A stretch of 5,771 bases of DNA. Origin: Accumulibacter sp032229525. GTDB taxonomy: Bacteria; Pseudomonadota; Gammaproteobacteria; Burkholderiales; Rhodocyclaceae. The stretch covers positions 1-5,771 of the forward strand of contig NZ_JAVTWB010000197.1 of NCBI RefSeq assembly GCF_032229525.1, in the 5' to 3' direction. Both the position numbers and the translations under genes were made by a program. Shown here in pieces: positions 1 to 5,771 of this stretch. The notes under the pieces were generated by a model. It made no database searches. It had not been told where the DNA came from and saw only the letters and a list, made by a program, of their open reading frames with translations. The stretch's first letter is position 1. Every line of letters starts with the position of its first letter.

Positions 1-30
1 CTAGGAAGAAGCGGAAGAAACCTTCGCGGG

Positions 31-588
31 CTAGGTTCTTTCCCCGGGTGAACGCTGCAGAGCGCGCCGGCGGCGCAGTCGCAACAAGGCGGCACCGCGC
101 CAGAGGACGTTGACCAGCAGATAGCCGACCGTCGCGGAGACGACGGCGAGCACTGCCAAGCCGATAAGCAGCGGCTGGCCCATTGCCATCAGCGCATCGA
201 AGCCCTGCCCGAAGCCGTCGAAGACGCTGCCGGTGGACGGGATAGTGACTGGCGTGGGCGCATTTTCCGCCGGCGCGTCGGTCAGCAGTCCGCCGATCTG
301 GTACGCCAGGTAGTACCAGGGAGCGAAAGTGAAGGGATTGGTGATCAGGGTGCTGGTCAGCGCTACCGGCAGGTTGACGCGCAGCAGCACGGCCGCGATT
401 GCCACCGCAACGAACTGCGCGACCGGCAGGATGAACGCAAAGAAGAAGCCGACCGCGACGCCGCCAGCGACCGAGCGGCGATTCAATTGCCACAGGTCCT
501 GCGCGTGAATGGCCGGACCCATCCAGCGCAGATAGCGATGGTTGCGGATCGTGTCCGGGTGCGGGAGGAAGCGCTGGAAGAAACCCAT
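31..588 (-). CDS. DUF2062 domain inner-membrane protein
   Basis: This 185-residue protein has the DUF2062 layout. A short amphipathic N-terminus (MGFFQRFLPH, then residues 11-36) leads to the conserved NRRSVAGGVAVGFFFAF segment (36-52), where the first membrane helix starts. A second hydrophobic stretch (about 56-70) is followed by the family hallmark NLPVALTSTLITNPFTFAP (72-90) with its Asn-Pro-Phe/Thr pattern. A polar linker (103-130) precedes a last membrane helix (about 139-163), and the C-terminus is arginine-rich (170-177), so probably cytoplasmic. The molecular function of DUF2062 is not established. The ATG at 588 puts the conserved N-terminus in place; no good Shine-Dalgarno precedes it. 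It is transcribed away from the DsbA gene across a 271-bp spacer. Family assignment is firm; role unknown. Confidence 0.9.
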   Translation of the reverse strand: MGFFQRFLPHPDTIRNHRYLRWMGPAIHAQDLWQLNRRSVAGGVAVGFFFAFILPVAQFVAVAIAAVLLRVNLPVALTSTLITNPFTFAPWYYLAYQIGGLLTDAPAENAPTPVTIPSTGSVFDGFGQGFDALMAMGQPLLIGLAVLAVVSATVGYLLVNVLWRGAALLRLRRRRALQRSPGERT

Positions 589-859
589 CGTCGTGACAAT
601 CCAAGCTTGTGCAGGTACTCAGGAAGGGGAAATCGTAGCAGCAATCGGCCGCCATGACCGGAGTGCCTGGCGCATTGTTTCGCCGCCGATGCGGCGTCGA
701 GCGCTACCATCGTGGTCTGGCCATCGCGTGCAGCGATGGCCAGACCACTCGGGCTCGAATTCGTCTCTTCCACGATTCTGCGCAAAAACGATGTGTTAAG
801 GTGCCGGCGTCGCGCCCTGGAGCGCTCACCAACATCACAAGAACCCTTCGCCGCTCGCC
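589..859. other. Divergent intergenic region with strong inverted repeat
   Basis: This spacer separates the start codons of two divergent genes, so it should hold both promoters. Short frames here (for example 654-863 plus, 704-973 minus) have no recognisable protein character. I see no convincing -35/-10 pair with correct spacing on either strand. The notable contents are two hairpins: CGCCGC-CGAT-GCGGCG at 681-696 and the much longer perfect repeat at 712-748, listed separately. The only AT-richer patch is around 782-800, just upstream of the DsbA gene. Confidence 0.6.
712..748. repeat. Perfect 16-bp inverted repeat with 5-nt loop
   Basis: The left arm GTGGTCTGGCCATCGC (712-727) is exactly complementary to the right arm GCGATGGCCAGACCAC (733-748), with GTGCA (728-732) between. 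No run of T follows on either strand, and both flanking genes point away, so a Rho-independent terminator for a neighbour is unlikely. It could be a REP/BIME-like or MITE-type dispersed repeat, particularly as a second small hairpin lies at 681-696, or a regulatory structure in the DsbA gene leader. The repeat is directly visible; its role is unknown. Confidence 0.85.
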
Positions 860-1513
860 ATGAACGTCACCATCGACATCGTTTCCGACATCGTCTGCCC
901 CTGGTGTTTCATCGGCAAGCACCGCCTGACGCAGGCGGTCGCGCTGGTCGCCAGGAAGCAGCCCGACACGCACTTCCAGCGCAACTGGTTACCCTATTTT
1001 CTCAACCCCAACACGCCGCCGGAGGGCGAGCCGTACCGCGCCTTTCTCGAAGCCAAGTTCGGCGGCCCGGCACCGGTCGCCCAGCTGCAGCGGGATGTCA
1101 CGGAAGCCGGCCGCGAAGCGGGCGTGGCCTTCGACTTCGAGCGCATCGTCACCCGGCCGAACACCTTGCGGGCGCACCGCCTGCTCTATCGCGCGCAGTC
1201 GATCGGCCATCGACCGGCCGAAGTCGACGCCCTGGCAGAGCGTCTGTTCGTGGCGCACTTTCAGCGCGGGGAGGATATCGGCGACGTCGCGACACTGGCC
1301 GATATCGCCGCCGAGTGCGGCGACCGCAAGGACGATGTGATCGGCTATCTGGAAAGCGATGAGGGTGCGCAGCAGGTGAAATCGCTGGTGGGCAAGGTCG
1401 GTGGACTGGGCGTCAGCGGCGTACCTTTCTTCATCATCCAGCGCCGACTGACGGTGTCGGGTGCGCAAAGTGGCGAGGTGCTGGCGGCAGCGATCACGCA
1501 GGCGATGCAGTAG
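860..1513 (+). CDS. DsbA family oxidoreductase (FrnE-like, CPWC)
   Basis: This 217-residue protein is a thioredoxin-fold disulfide oxidoreductase of the FrnE/DsbA type. The N-terminal beta strand (MNVTIDIVSD) runs into the active site IVCPWCFIGK, with the redox pair Cys13 and Cys16 starting the first helix. A helical insertion (about 50-175) includes the RPNTLRAHRL motif (99-108) typical of FrnE and 2-hydroxychromene-2-carboxylate isomerase relatives. The fold closes with GVSGVPFF (184-191), where Pro189 is the cis-proline facing the CXXC. There is no signal peptide, so it is probably cytoplasmic, as FrnE proteins are, and not a periplasmic DsbA. Length fits the family. The isomerase branch usually lacks the full CXXC, which favours an oxidoreductase. 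The ATG at 860 has no clear Shine-Dalgarno. The gene appears monocistronic and converges on the ferredoxin gene. The partner substrate is unknown. Confidence 0.92.
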   Translation: MNVTIDIVSDIVCPWCFIGKHRLTQAVALVARKQPDTHFQRNWLPYFLNPNTPPEGEPYRAFLEAKFGGPAPVAQLQRDVTEAGREAGVAFDFERIVTRPNTLRAHRLLYRAQSIGHRPAEVDALAERLFVAHFQRGEDIGDVATLADIAAECGDRKDDVIGYLESDEGAQQVKSLVGKVGGLGVSGVPFFIIQRRLTVSGAQSGEVLAAAITQAMQ

Positions 1514-1620
1514 CCCCGGGGGCAGTTACACCTTCGGCAACGGCTGCCAGCGCCCGTGACCGGGTGTCAGCTCAGGCGTTTGCCCGCCTCGCGGCCAAAC
1601 GCGCTGTCGCCGGGAAGTGC
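1514..1620. other. Convergent intergenic spacer
   Basis: This 107-bp gap lies between the stop of the DsbA gene (plus) and the stop of the ferredoxin gene (minus). It contains a CCCCGGGG palindrome directly after the DsbA stop and a longer hairpin at 1576-1602. I see no protein-coding signal in it. Confidence 0.6.
1576..1602. terminator. Possible bidirectional terminator hairpin
   Basis: GCGTTTG (1576-1582) pairs with CAAACGC (1596-1602). After one C-C mismatch the stem continues for four more pairs (CCGC with GCGG), leaving a tight 3-nt loop. It sits between two convergent genes, where a shared terminator would be expected. Neither strand shows a T tract after the stem, so this is not a canonical intrinsic terminator and may only assist termination or protect 3' ends. 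Confidence 0.35.
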
Positions 1621-1923
1621 CTAGGCGCTGTCGATCTTGCGCAGCCGCAGGTCGGTCGAGAGCACCAGCTGACACGCCAGCCGAGCACGCGGATTACCCG
1701 GTGCGTAGATTTCGAGCGCTTCGGCTTCCGCCGCCTCGGGAGCCATGAGTGCCTCGCCGGCGATGGTTTCAAACTCGATCAGGCAGGTTCCACACAATCC
1801 GCTGCGGCAGCCAAACAACAGCGGCGAGTTGTGCACCGTCAGGTGCAGCGGCAAGCTCGCCAGATCCGGCAAGTCGACCGGCGCGAAAGAGGTTCCCGGA
1901 AACTCGATGCGATGCGTGCTCAT
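1621..1923 (-). CDS. Plant-type [2Fe-2S] ferredoxin
   Basis: This 100-residue protein is a small electron carrier of the plant/adrenodoxin-like 2Fe-2S fold. The cluster loop is FGCRSGLCGTC, giving Cys39, Cys44 and Cys47 in the C-x4-C-x2-C spacing, and the fourth ligand is Cys84 in ARLACQ, also the standard position. There is no signal peptide and no fused reductase domain, so it needs a separate reductase, which is not in this window. The ATG at 1923 overlaps the TGA of the upstream oxygenase gene as ATGA, so translation is probably coupled; there is no independent Shine-Dalgarno. An open frame continues upstream to 2262, but that part is antisense-like shadow of the oxygenase gene and shows no conserved domain. 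Its position as last gene of the unit suggests it supplies electrons to one or both di-iron oxygenases upstream. Confidence 0.93.
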   Translation of the reverse strand: MSTHRIEFPGTSFAPVDLPDLASLPLHLTVHNSPLLFGCRSGLCGTCLIEFETIAGEALMAPEAAEAEALEIYAPGNPRARLACQLVLSTDLRLRKIDSA

Positions 1924-3104
1924 GCCGGGCGGAATCCGGCGAGCTGGCGACGGTTGCCGGCGAGATAGCGCTCGGCGGAGTTGCGGCGCATGGCGCTCAT
2001 TTCGCGGTTGTTCTTGTCGAGCCAGGCGACCGGATCGACAAATGCGCGATACGAATCGGCGGCGATCTGGTGCGTCTTCAACGCCGCGGCGAGGCCGTCG
2101 GATTCGCGGGCGAAGCAGGCCTCCAACATCGCCCGCGCCTCGCCATCGTCCATGCCGAAGAGCGGCGAGCGGAAGAGCTTGTAGATGACCGGGAAGAGTG
2201 CCGGGTCGTACCAGAAGATGCCGTTCACCGCCACCGAGAAGTGAAAGTGATCGCTCTGGCAACCGGCGACGCCGCGATTCACCACCCAGCGTTCGAAGCG
2301 GGTCGGCGCATCCAGTGCCCGCGGCACCTCGAGGCCAATCACCCGCGAGGTGTTGAAGTGGAACGACTCGTCCATGAAGTGCCAGTAGCTGACGGCCGAC
2401 GGCAGCGGCGCCCGTTCGCGGTCCGGATGCTGCTGGTAGTAGGTCGATAGCTGATGCTGCACCAGCTTGCCGTTGAGCGTGCGCAGCCCACGAATCAGGA
2501 GGTACTGGCTGGCGAGAAAGGCGTTCGACGACGACAGCAGCGTGAAGGCCTGGATCTGCAACCGCCGCCAGAAGTCCCTGGCCGCGTTGCTGTCGGCGAA
2601 GACCATGGTGTGCTGGTAGAGGCTGCGCATCGGGTAGGTGAACAGGCGCTCGCCAAACAGGCTGTGTTCGACCGCCTCGCCGATGCTCTTGAAGGCGTTG
2701 ATGTGCGCCCTTTCCTGCCTGCTCTCCAGGTCGAGGTTGTCACAGACCAGGCGAAAGTCCTCCAGGGTGTACATCCCCGCCGCCGACACCTGGTTGAGGA
2801 AGATGGTCGCCACTTCCGCCGAGACGATCTGCGCGTAATAGGCCACCCAGTACAACTGGTTGAGGACCACGCGCTGCGCCGCCGACGCCTGCTCCCACAG
2901 CCGCGTGCCCCAGAGCAGCGAGAACTGCTCGGGGTTCCAGTACTCGTGCCGGCAGTCCTCGTAACAAAATCGCCGGGCGGCGGCGTCGATCAAAGCGGTG
3001 TGATCCTGCTCGACGTTGCGACGCAGATTCAGCTCGAGCTTGCGCACGGTCGAGGTCTCGTCGAGCAGCGATCGGGTCTGGCGTTGGGCTAATCCGCTGT
3101 GCAT
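1920..3104 (-). CDS. AurF-like di-iron oxygenase
   Basis: This 394-residue soluble, mostly helical protein resembles the AurF (p-aminobenzoate N-oxygenase) family of ferritin-like di-iron enzymes. Candidate metal ligands are Glu97 (QIVSAEVATIF), Glu131 and His134 (ESRQERAHI, an E-x2-H motif), and His242, Glu246 and His249 (WHFMDESFHF, the H-x3-E-x2-H motif). The spacings match AurF's E101, E136/H139 and H223/E227/H230. The helix expected to carry the remaining Glu (AurF E196) has none: residues 182-227 contain no Asp or Glu, and Gln200 is the likeliest replacement. AurF relatives oxidise amines or C-H bonds using O2 and reducing power; the substrate here is unknown. The ATG at 3104 is the only ATG in frame after a stop at 3123-3125, 18 bp after the hydroxylase gene. 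The 3' end overlaps the ferredoxin gene by 4 nt. Family call is fairly firm; reaction is unknown. Confidence 0.8.
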   Translation of the reverse strand: MHSGLAQRQTRSLLDETSTVRKLELNLRRNVEQDHTALIDAAARRFCYEDCRHEYWNPEQFSLLWGTRLWEQASAAQRVVLNQLYWVAYYAQIVSAEVATIFLNQVSAAGMYTLEDFRLVCDNLDLESRQERAHINAFKSIGEAVEHSLFGERLFTYPMRSLYQHTMVFADSNAARDFWRRLQIQAFTLLSSSNAFLASQYLLIRGLRTLNGKLVQHQLSTYYQQHPDRERAPLPSAVSYWHFMDESFHFNTSRVIGLEVPRALDAPTRFERWVVNRGVAGCQSDHFHFSVAVNGIFWYDPALFPVIYKLFRSPLFGMDDGEARAMLEACFARESDGLAAALKTHQIAADSYRAFVDPVAWLDKNNREMSAMRRNSAERYLAGNRRQLAGFRPA

Positions 3105-3122
3105 GTGTGCATGGTCTGCGAT

Positions 3123-3947
3123 CTACCACGGGAAAAGGAACTGTCGCCACGGACCCGGCGCATCCGGCGTGCCATAGCGGTCGGGATAGCCCTGAGGCTC
3201 ACGAGCGGTACCGAAAAGCCGGTCCCAAAGCATCAGATTGGCCCCGAAGTTTACACCGGGTGTGTCCAGGCTGTGATGCAGGTGGTGGTGCAAAGGGGTC
3301 ACCAGCAGCCGGCCCAGCCATGCGGGAAGCCAATGCGCGGGAAGCCTCGAATGGCGCCAGAGGTCGAGGGCGGCGGTCAGCGCCGCAGCGAAGTAGAAAC
3401 CTCCCGGCTCATCGCAGAGGAAGCCCAGCAGCGGATTGACCAGAAAATAGACGAAGAGGACATTGATCAACAGCGAGTTGCGCGACGTTGCCCAGACGGT
3501 CACCGCCGGCGAGGCGTGGTGGCACTGATGCAGCGCCCACAGCACGCCGAGGCGATGGAAGAGACGGTGCTGCGCGTAGTAGATCAGATCGATGAGCACG
3601 AAGTTGAGCACGAAGCCACCCCACCAGCCGATTCGCAGGCGGCCAGCAAGCTCGGGCCAGGTCTGCGCCAGGACATGGGTCACCAGCAGATAACCGGCGA
3701 CGGGGATGGCGATTCCCTGGATGGCCAGACCGGTGAAATTGAGGAAGGAGTCGGCCGGCGATCCGGCCACGGAATGACGCGGCGATACGCGCTCGAGGGC
3801 CGCGAAGGCGACAAAAGCGACGAGCGGCAGGTACCAGGCGGTGGTCACGAGAGGTCGGGCGGCAAGAGCTCGGGCGGCGGCTTTGCAGGATCGGGCGATC
3901 AGTCTATCATGGCCCGCGAGGCAATCCGGACGCATCGAGGGAGGCAT
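3123..3947 (-). CDS. Fatty acid hydroxylase/sterol desaturase family protein
   Basis: This is an integral-membrane, non-haem di-iron enzyme of the fatty acid hydroxylase superfamily. The histidine boxes are HRLFH (127-131, H-x3-H), HQCHH (140-144, H-x2-HH) and HLHH within PLHHHLHHS (221-225, H-x2-HH), with further candidate histidines at 199 and 205. Hydrophobic segments lie near 37-51, 73-92, 110-126 and 158-176, and the His boxes face the cytoplasm in known members. The C-terminal NLMLWDRLFGT (237-247) is also a family signature. These enzymes hydroxylate or desaturate lipids, sterols or carotenoids; the substrate cannot be told here. The start is uncertain. The longest frame (ATG 3947, 274 aa) overlaps the Shine-Dalgarno of the divergent gene, ATG 3935 is 12 bp shorter, and GTG 3848 would start just before the first membrane helix (241 aa). 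None has a good Shine-Dalgarno. It is the first gene of the minus-strand unit. Confidence 0.9.
   Translation of the reverse strand: MPPSMRPDCLAGHDRLIARSCKAAARALAARPLVTTAWYLPLVAFVAFAALERVSPRHSVAGSPADSFLNFTGLAIQGIAIPVAGYLLVTHVLAQTWPELAGRLRIGWWGGFVLNFVLIDLIYYAQHRLFHRLGVLWALHQCHHASPAVTVWATSRNSLLINVLFVYFLVNPLLGFLCDEPGGFYFAAALTAALDLWRHSRLPAHWLPAWLGRLLVTPLHHHLHHSLDTPGVNFGANLMLWDRLFGTAREPQGYPDRYGTPDAPGPWRQFLFPW
3883..3910 (+). promoter_or_regulatory. Predicted sigma70-type promoter for DUF4440 gene
   Basis: A -35-like TTGCAG (3883-3888) and a -10-like TATCAT (3905-3910, five of six to consensus) are separated by 16 nt and lie about 40 nt upstream of the ATG at 3951. This would start transcription near 3917. 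The -35 match is weak (three of six). The element lies inside the 5' part of the divergent hydroxylase reading frame if that gene starts at 3947 or 3935. Confidence 0.4.
3940..3944 (+). promoter_or_regulatory. Shine-Dalgarno GGAGG deciding the ATG at 3951
   Basis: GGAGG ends 6 nt before the ATG at 3951. It selects this start over the much longer upstream frame (open from 3099), which is antisense to the hydroxylase, and fits the signal peptide that begins here. A competing ATG at 3946 is out of frame and too close to the site. Confidence 0.8.
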
Positions 3948-3950
3948 GAA

Positions 3951-4562
3951 ATGGGGATTTTTCGACGCTTGGCGGCTGTTCTAGCGCTGTTCCTGGTGGC
4001 CGGTGTCGCGTCCGCGCAAAGCGCGCCGGGCGAAGAGCGCCAGGCGGATCACGACGCGCTGCGCGCGCTGCTGACGACTTCGGCGCAGGCGCTCGCTACG
4101 CGCCAGTTCGATTTGCTGGCCGGCTTCGTCGCGCCGGGCTTTACGGTAATCACCGTAGACAACCGCAAGCTGGTCGGCCTGGAAGCGGTGAAGAAGTATT
4201 ACACGGCGCTGTTCGACGGTCCCGACGCCATTCTCACCAAGCTGGAGATCAAGCCGGTGGCGGACGAACTGACCAGCTTCCTCGGCGAAAACGCGGGCGT
4301 GGTGTACGGGGTCTCCGACGACGTTTACCGCTTCAAGGACGGCGATACGCGCAACATGCAGACACGCTGGAGCGCGGCGGTGGCCAGGGACGGCGAAACG
4401 TGGAAGCTGGTCAATGTCCATTTCTCCGCCAACCTGCTCGACAATCCGATGCTCGATGCCGCCAAGGACTACGCACAGAAAACCAGCATCATCGGTGGCG
4501 TGGTCGGGCTGCTCGCCGGCATGCTGCTGATGGCACTCATACGCCGGCGAGCGCGCGGATAA
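3951..4562 (+). CDS. Secreted DUF4440/SnoaL-like (NTF2-fold) protein with C-terminal membrane anchor
   Basis: This is a 203-residue protein. Residues 1-22 form a signal peptide: basic MGIFRR, a hydrophobic core and a likely cleavage after ASA before Gln23. Residues 30-160 look like a DUF4440/SnoaL-type NTF2 fold: a first helix (DHDALRALLTTSAQALATRQFDL), then FVAPGFTVIT, GLEAVKKYYTALF, and the closing strands RWSAAVARDGETWKLVNVHFSA (139-160), where the WKLVNVHFS ending is typical. Residues 179-197 form a membrane helix followed by RRRARG, so the domain should sit in the periplasm, anchored by its C-terminus. Family members are either small enzymes or ligand-binding proteins, and no catalytic residue set is evident here. 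It is divergent from the hydroxylase and 22 bp upstream of the amidohydrolase gene, likely in one transcript with it. Domain call fairly sure; role unknown. Confidence 0.82.
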   Translation: MGIFRRLAAVLALFLVAGVASAQSAPGEERQADHDALRALLTTSAQALATRQFDLLAGFVAPGFTVITVDNRKLVGLEAVKKYYTALFDGPDAILTKLEIKPVADELTSFLGENAGVVYGVSDDVYRFKDGDTRNMQTRWSAAVARDGETWKLVNVHFSANLLDNPMLDAAKDYAQKTSIIGGVVGLLAGMLLMALIRRRARG

Positions 4563-4584
4563 GCCTCGCCCGGGTCGGCAGCGC

Positions 4585-5771
4585 GTGCTCGACCTCCTGC
4601 TCAAGGGCGGACTGTTCTTCGACGGAACCGGCGCGCCGCCGCAACGGGCCGACATCGCTATCGCCGACGGCAAGCTGACTCGCATCGCAGCCAACATCGA
4701 CCAGCCGGCCCGCGAGACGCGCGACGTCGCCGGCCTGTGGATCGCGCCGGGCTTCGTGGACATCCACACCCACTATGACGTAGAGGTCGAGATTGCGCCG
4801 GGCCTGGCCGAGTCGGTGCGGCACGGCGTTACCTCGGTGGTGATGGGCAACTGCAGCCTGTCGCTGACCACCGGCGAGCCGCAAGCGCTGGCCGACATTT
4901 TCCTGCGTGTCGAGAACCTGCCCTCACCGCTGGTGCGCAAATGGCTCACCGAAGCGATCTCGTGGGGATCGCCACAGGCCTACCTGGACCATCTGCGCAC
5001 CCTGCCACTGGGCCCCAACCTGGCGCCGCTGCTCGGCCACAGCGCCTTGCGCGCGCAGGTGATGGGGCTGCAACGAAGCCTGCACGCACGGGCCAGCGAT
5101 GACGAGCTCGCCGCCATGCGCGCGCTCGCCGTCGCGGCGCTCGATGCCGGCTGCTTCGGCATTTCGATCGACATGGTCCACTGGCACAAGGTCAGCGGCG
5201 CCTACGCCGGACGCTCGGTGCCGTCGCACTATGCCGACGCGCGCGAATACCGCATGCTGGCCGAGGTCTGCCGCGAGCGCGACGCGGTTTTCCAGGCCAC
5301 GCCGAACCCGCAGAATCCGCTCTCCTTCCTGCTCATCCTGGCGATGTCGGTGGGCCTTTTCCGGCCGCCGCTGCGGGCAACGGTTCTCTCCGCGCTGGAC
5401 ATGGCCGACCATCCGCAGTTGTGGCGGTTGTTCCCGATCGTCACCTTCGTCATCAACCGGCTGCTGGGCGGCAACCTGCGCTTCCAGACGCTGGCCGAGC
5501 CCTTCGCCATCCATGCCGACGGACCGATCACGCCGCTGTTCGAGGAATTCACCACCGGCGTCGAGCTGAACAGCTGCAGCGACCGCGCGGCACGCCGCGC
5601 GCTGTGGGCGAGCAACGGCTTCAAGGCGCGCTTCCGCGAGGATTGGGAGCGGCGCGAGCTGCGCACCTTTCACCGCGACCCGGCACGCATGCAGGTGCTG
5701 GCTTCGCCCCGACCCGAAGAGGTCGGGCGCAGCGTCGCCGAAATCGCCGCCAGCCGTGGTATCGACGCCAC
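4585..5771 (+). CDS. N-acyl-D-amino-acid deacylase-like amidohydrolase (partial, 3' end missing)
   Basis: 395 codons are visible and the frame runs off the right edge. The N-terminus LLLKGGLFFDGTGAPPQRADIAIADGKL is the small beta domain typical of amidohydrolase family 3. IAPGFVDIHTHYD (53-65) supplies the metal-binding His61 and His63. HGVTSVVMGNCS (80-91) carries Cys90, which matches the metal-bridging Cys of D-aminoacylases. GHSALR (151-156) and GCFGISIDMVHWH (189-201) follow the family order. The later His ligands of classical D-aminoacylase are not obvious: where a His is expected the sequence reads AVFQATP (234-240). This places it in a divergent subgroup whose substrate may not be an N-acyl-D-amino acid. 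GTG 4585 is the only usual start codon after the in-frame stop at 4528, and it agrees with the family N-terminus. There is no strong Shine-Dalgarno. It follows the DUF4440 gene by 22 bp, probably co-transcribed. Confidence 0.85.
   Translation, partial: MLDLLLKGGLFFDGTGAPPQRADIAIADGKLTRIAANIDQPARETRDVAGLWIAPGFVDIHTHYDVEVEIAPGLAESVRHGVTSVVMGNCSLSLTTGEPQALADIFLRVENLPSPLVRKWLTEAISWGSPQAYLDHLRTLPLGPNLAPLLGHSALRAQVMGLQRSLHARASDDELAAMRALAVAALDAGCFGISIDMVHWHKVSGAYAGRSVPSHYADAREYRMLAEVCRERDAVFQATPNPQNPLSFLLILAMSVGLFRPPLRATVLSALDMADHPQLWRLFPIVTFVINRLLGGNLRFQTLAEPFAIHADGPITPLFEEFTTGVELNSCSDRAARRALWASNGFKARFREDWERRELRTFHRDPARMQVLASPRPEEVGRSVAEIAASRGIDA

Noticed and set aside
1..30. Possible end of a neighbouring gene at the left edge
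   Set aside because: The stretch has stops in nearby frames, no start codon on the minus strand and too little length to support any call.
1924..2262. N-terminal extension of the ferredoxin to a 213-residue protein
   Set aside because: The extra residues lie wholly inside the oxygenase gene in another frame and look random (Arg/Pro-rich). The ATGA overlap and normal ferredoxin length support the ATG at 1923.
1749..3092. Long plus-strand frames (1749-2450 and 2454-3092) opposite the AurF-like gene
   Set aside because: They are antisense to a gene with clear motifs, have no recognisable domains and arise from the GC-rich codon bias that keeps the opposite frame open.
3099..3950. 284-codon upstream extension of the DUF4440 frame, beginning at 3099
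   Set aside because: It is antisense to the hydroxylase gene, composition is shadow-like, and the signal peptide and Shine-Dalgarno fix the start at 3951.
4142..4157. Palindrome TACGGT-AATC-ACCGTA
   Set aside because: It is inside the DUF4440 coding sequence (FTVITVD) and short enough to be incidental; no regulatory context.
3981..5673. Minus-strand frames 3981-4769 and 4924-5673
   Set aside because: They are shadows of the DUF4440 and amidohydrolase genes, which have conserved motifs on the plus strand.
1..5771. CRISPR array, tRNA, rRNA, insertion sequence or phage genes
   Set aside because: I saw no spaced direct repeats, no tRNA-like cloverleaf, and no transposase or phage proteins in the window.

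Overview
The window is a 5.8 kb piece of a GC-rich bacterial chromosome. Codons end strongly in G or C and non-coding spacers are short. The gene types (a DUF2062 membrane protein, a FrnE-type DsbA oxidoreductase, a betaproteobacterial-looking AurF-like oxygenase) suggest a proteobacterium, perhaps a betaproteobacterium of the Rhodocyclales/Accumulibacter kind. That placement is an inference from protein flavour only; no marker gene is present.

Layout from left to right. (1) 31-588, minus: a small DUF2062 inner-membrane protein. (2) 589-859: a 271-bp divergent spacer holding a perfect 16-bp inverted repeat. (3) 860-1513, plus: a DsbA-family thiol oxidoreductase with a CPWC active site. (4) 1514-1620: a convergent spacer with a hairpin. 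(5) 1621-3947, minus: a compact three-gene unit read right to left, encoding a membrane fatty acid hydroxylase/sterol desaturase-type di-iron enzyme, an AurF-like soluble di-iron oxygenase, and a plant-type [2Fe-2S] ferredoxin. The last two genes overlap by an ATGA. (6) 3951-4562, plus, divergent: a secreted DUF4440/SnoaL-like (NTF2 fold) protein held in the membrane by a C-terminal helix. (7) 4585-end, plus: a GTG-started D-aminoacylase/N-acyl-D-amino-acid deacylase-like amidohydrolase that runs off the window.

The most interesting part is the minus-strand unit. It puts two unrelated oxygen-activating di-iron enzymes next to a ferredoxin that could feed them electrons, which looks like a small oxidative tailoring pathway, probably acting on a lipid or other hydrophobic substrate. 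The AurF-like protein keeps most of the family's metal ligands but appears to lack one carboxylate, with Gln200 the likeliest replacement. The substrate cannot be read from the sequence. The divergent DUF4440 and amidohydrolase genes probably form a second short operon starting from a predicted promoter that lies within the 5' end of the hydroxylase reading frame.
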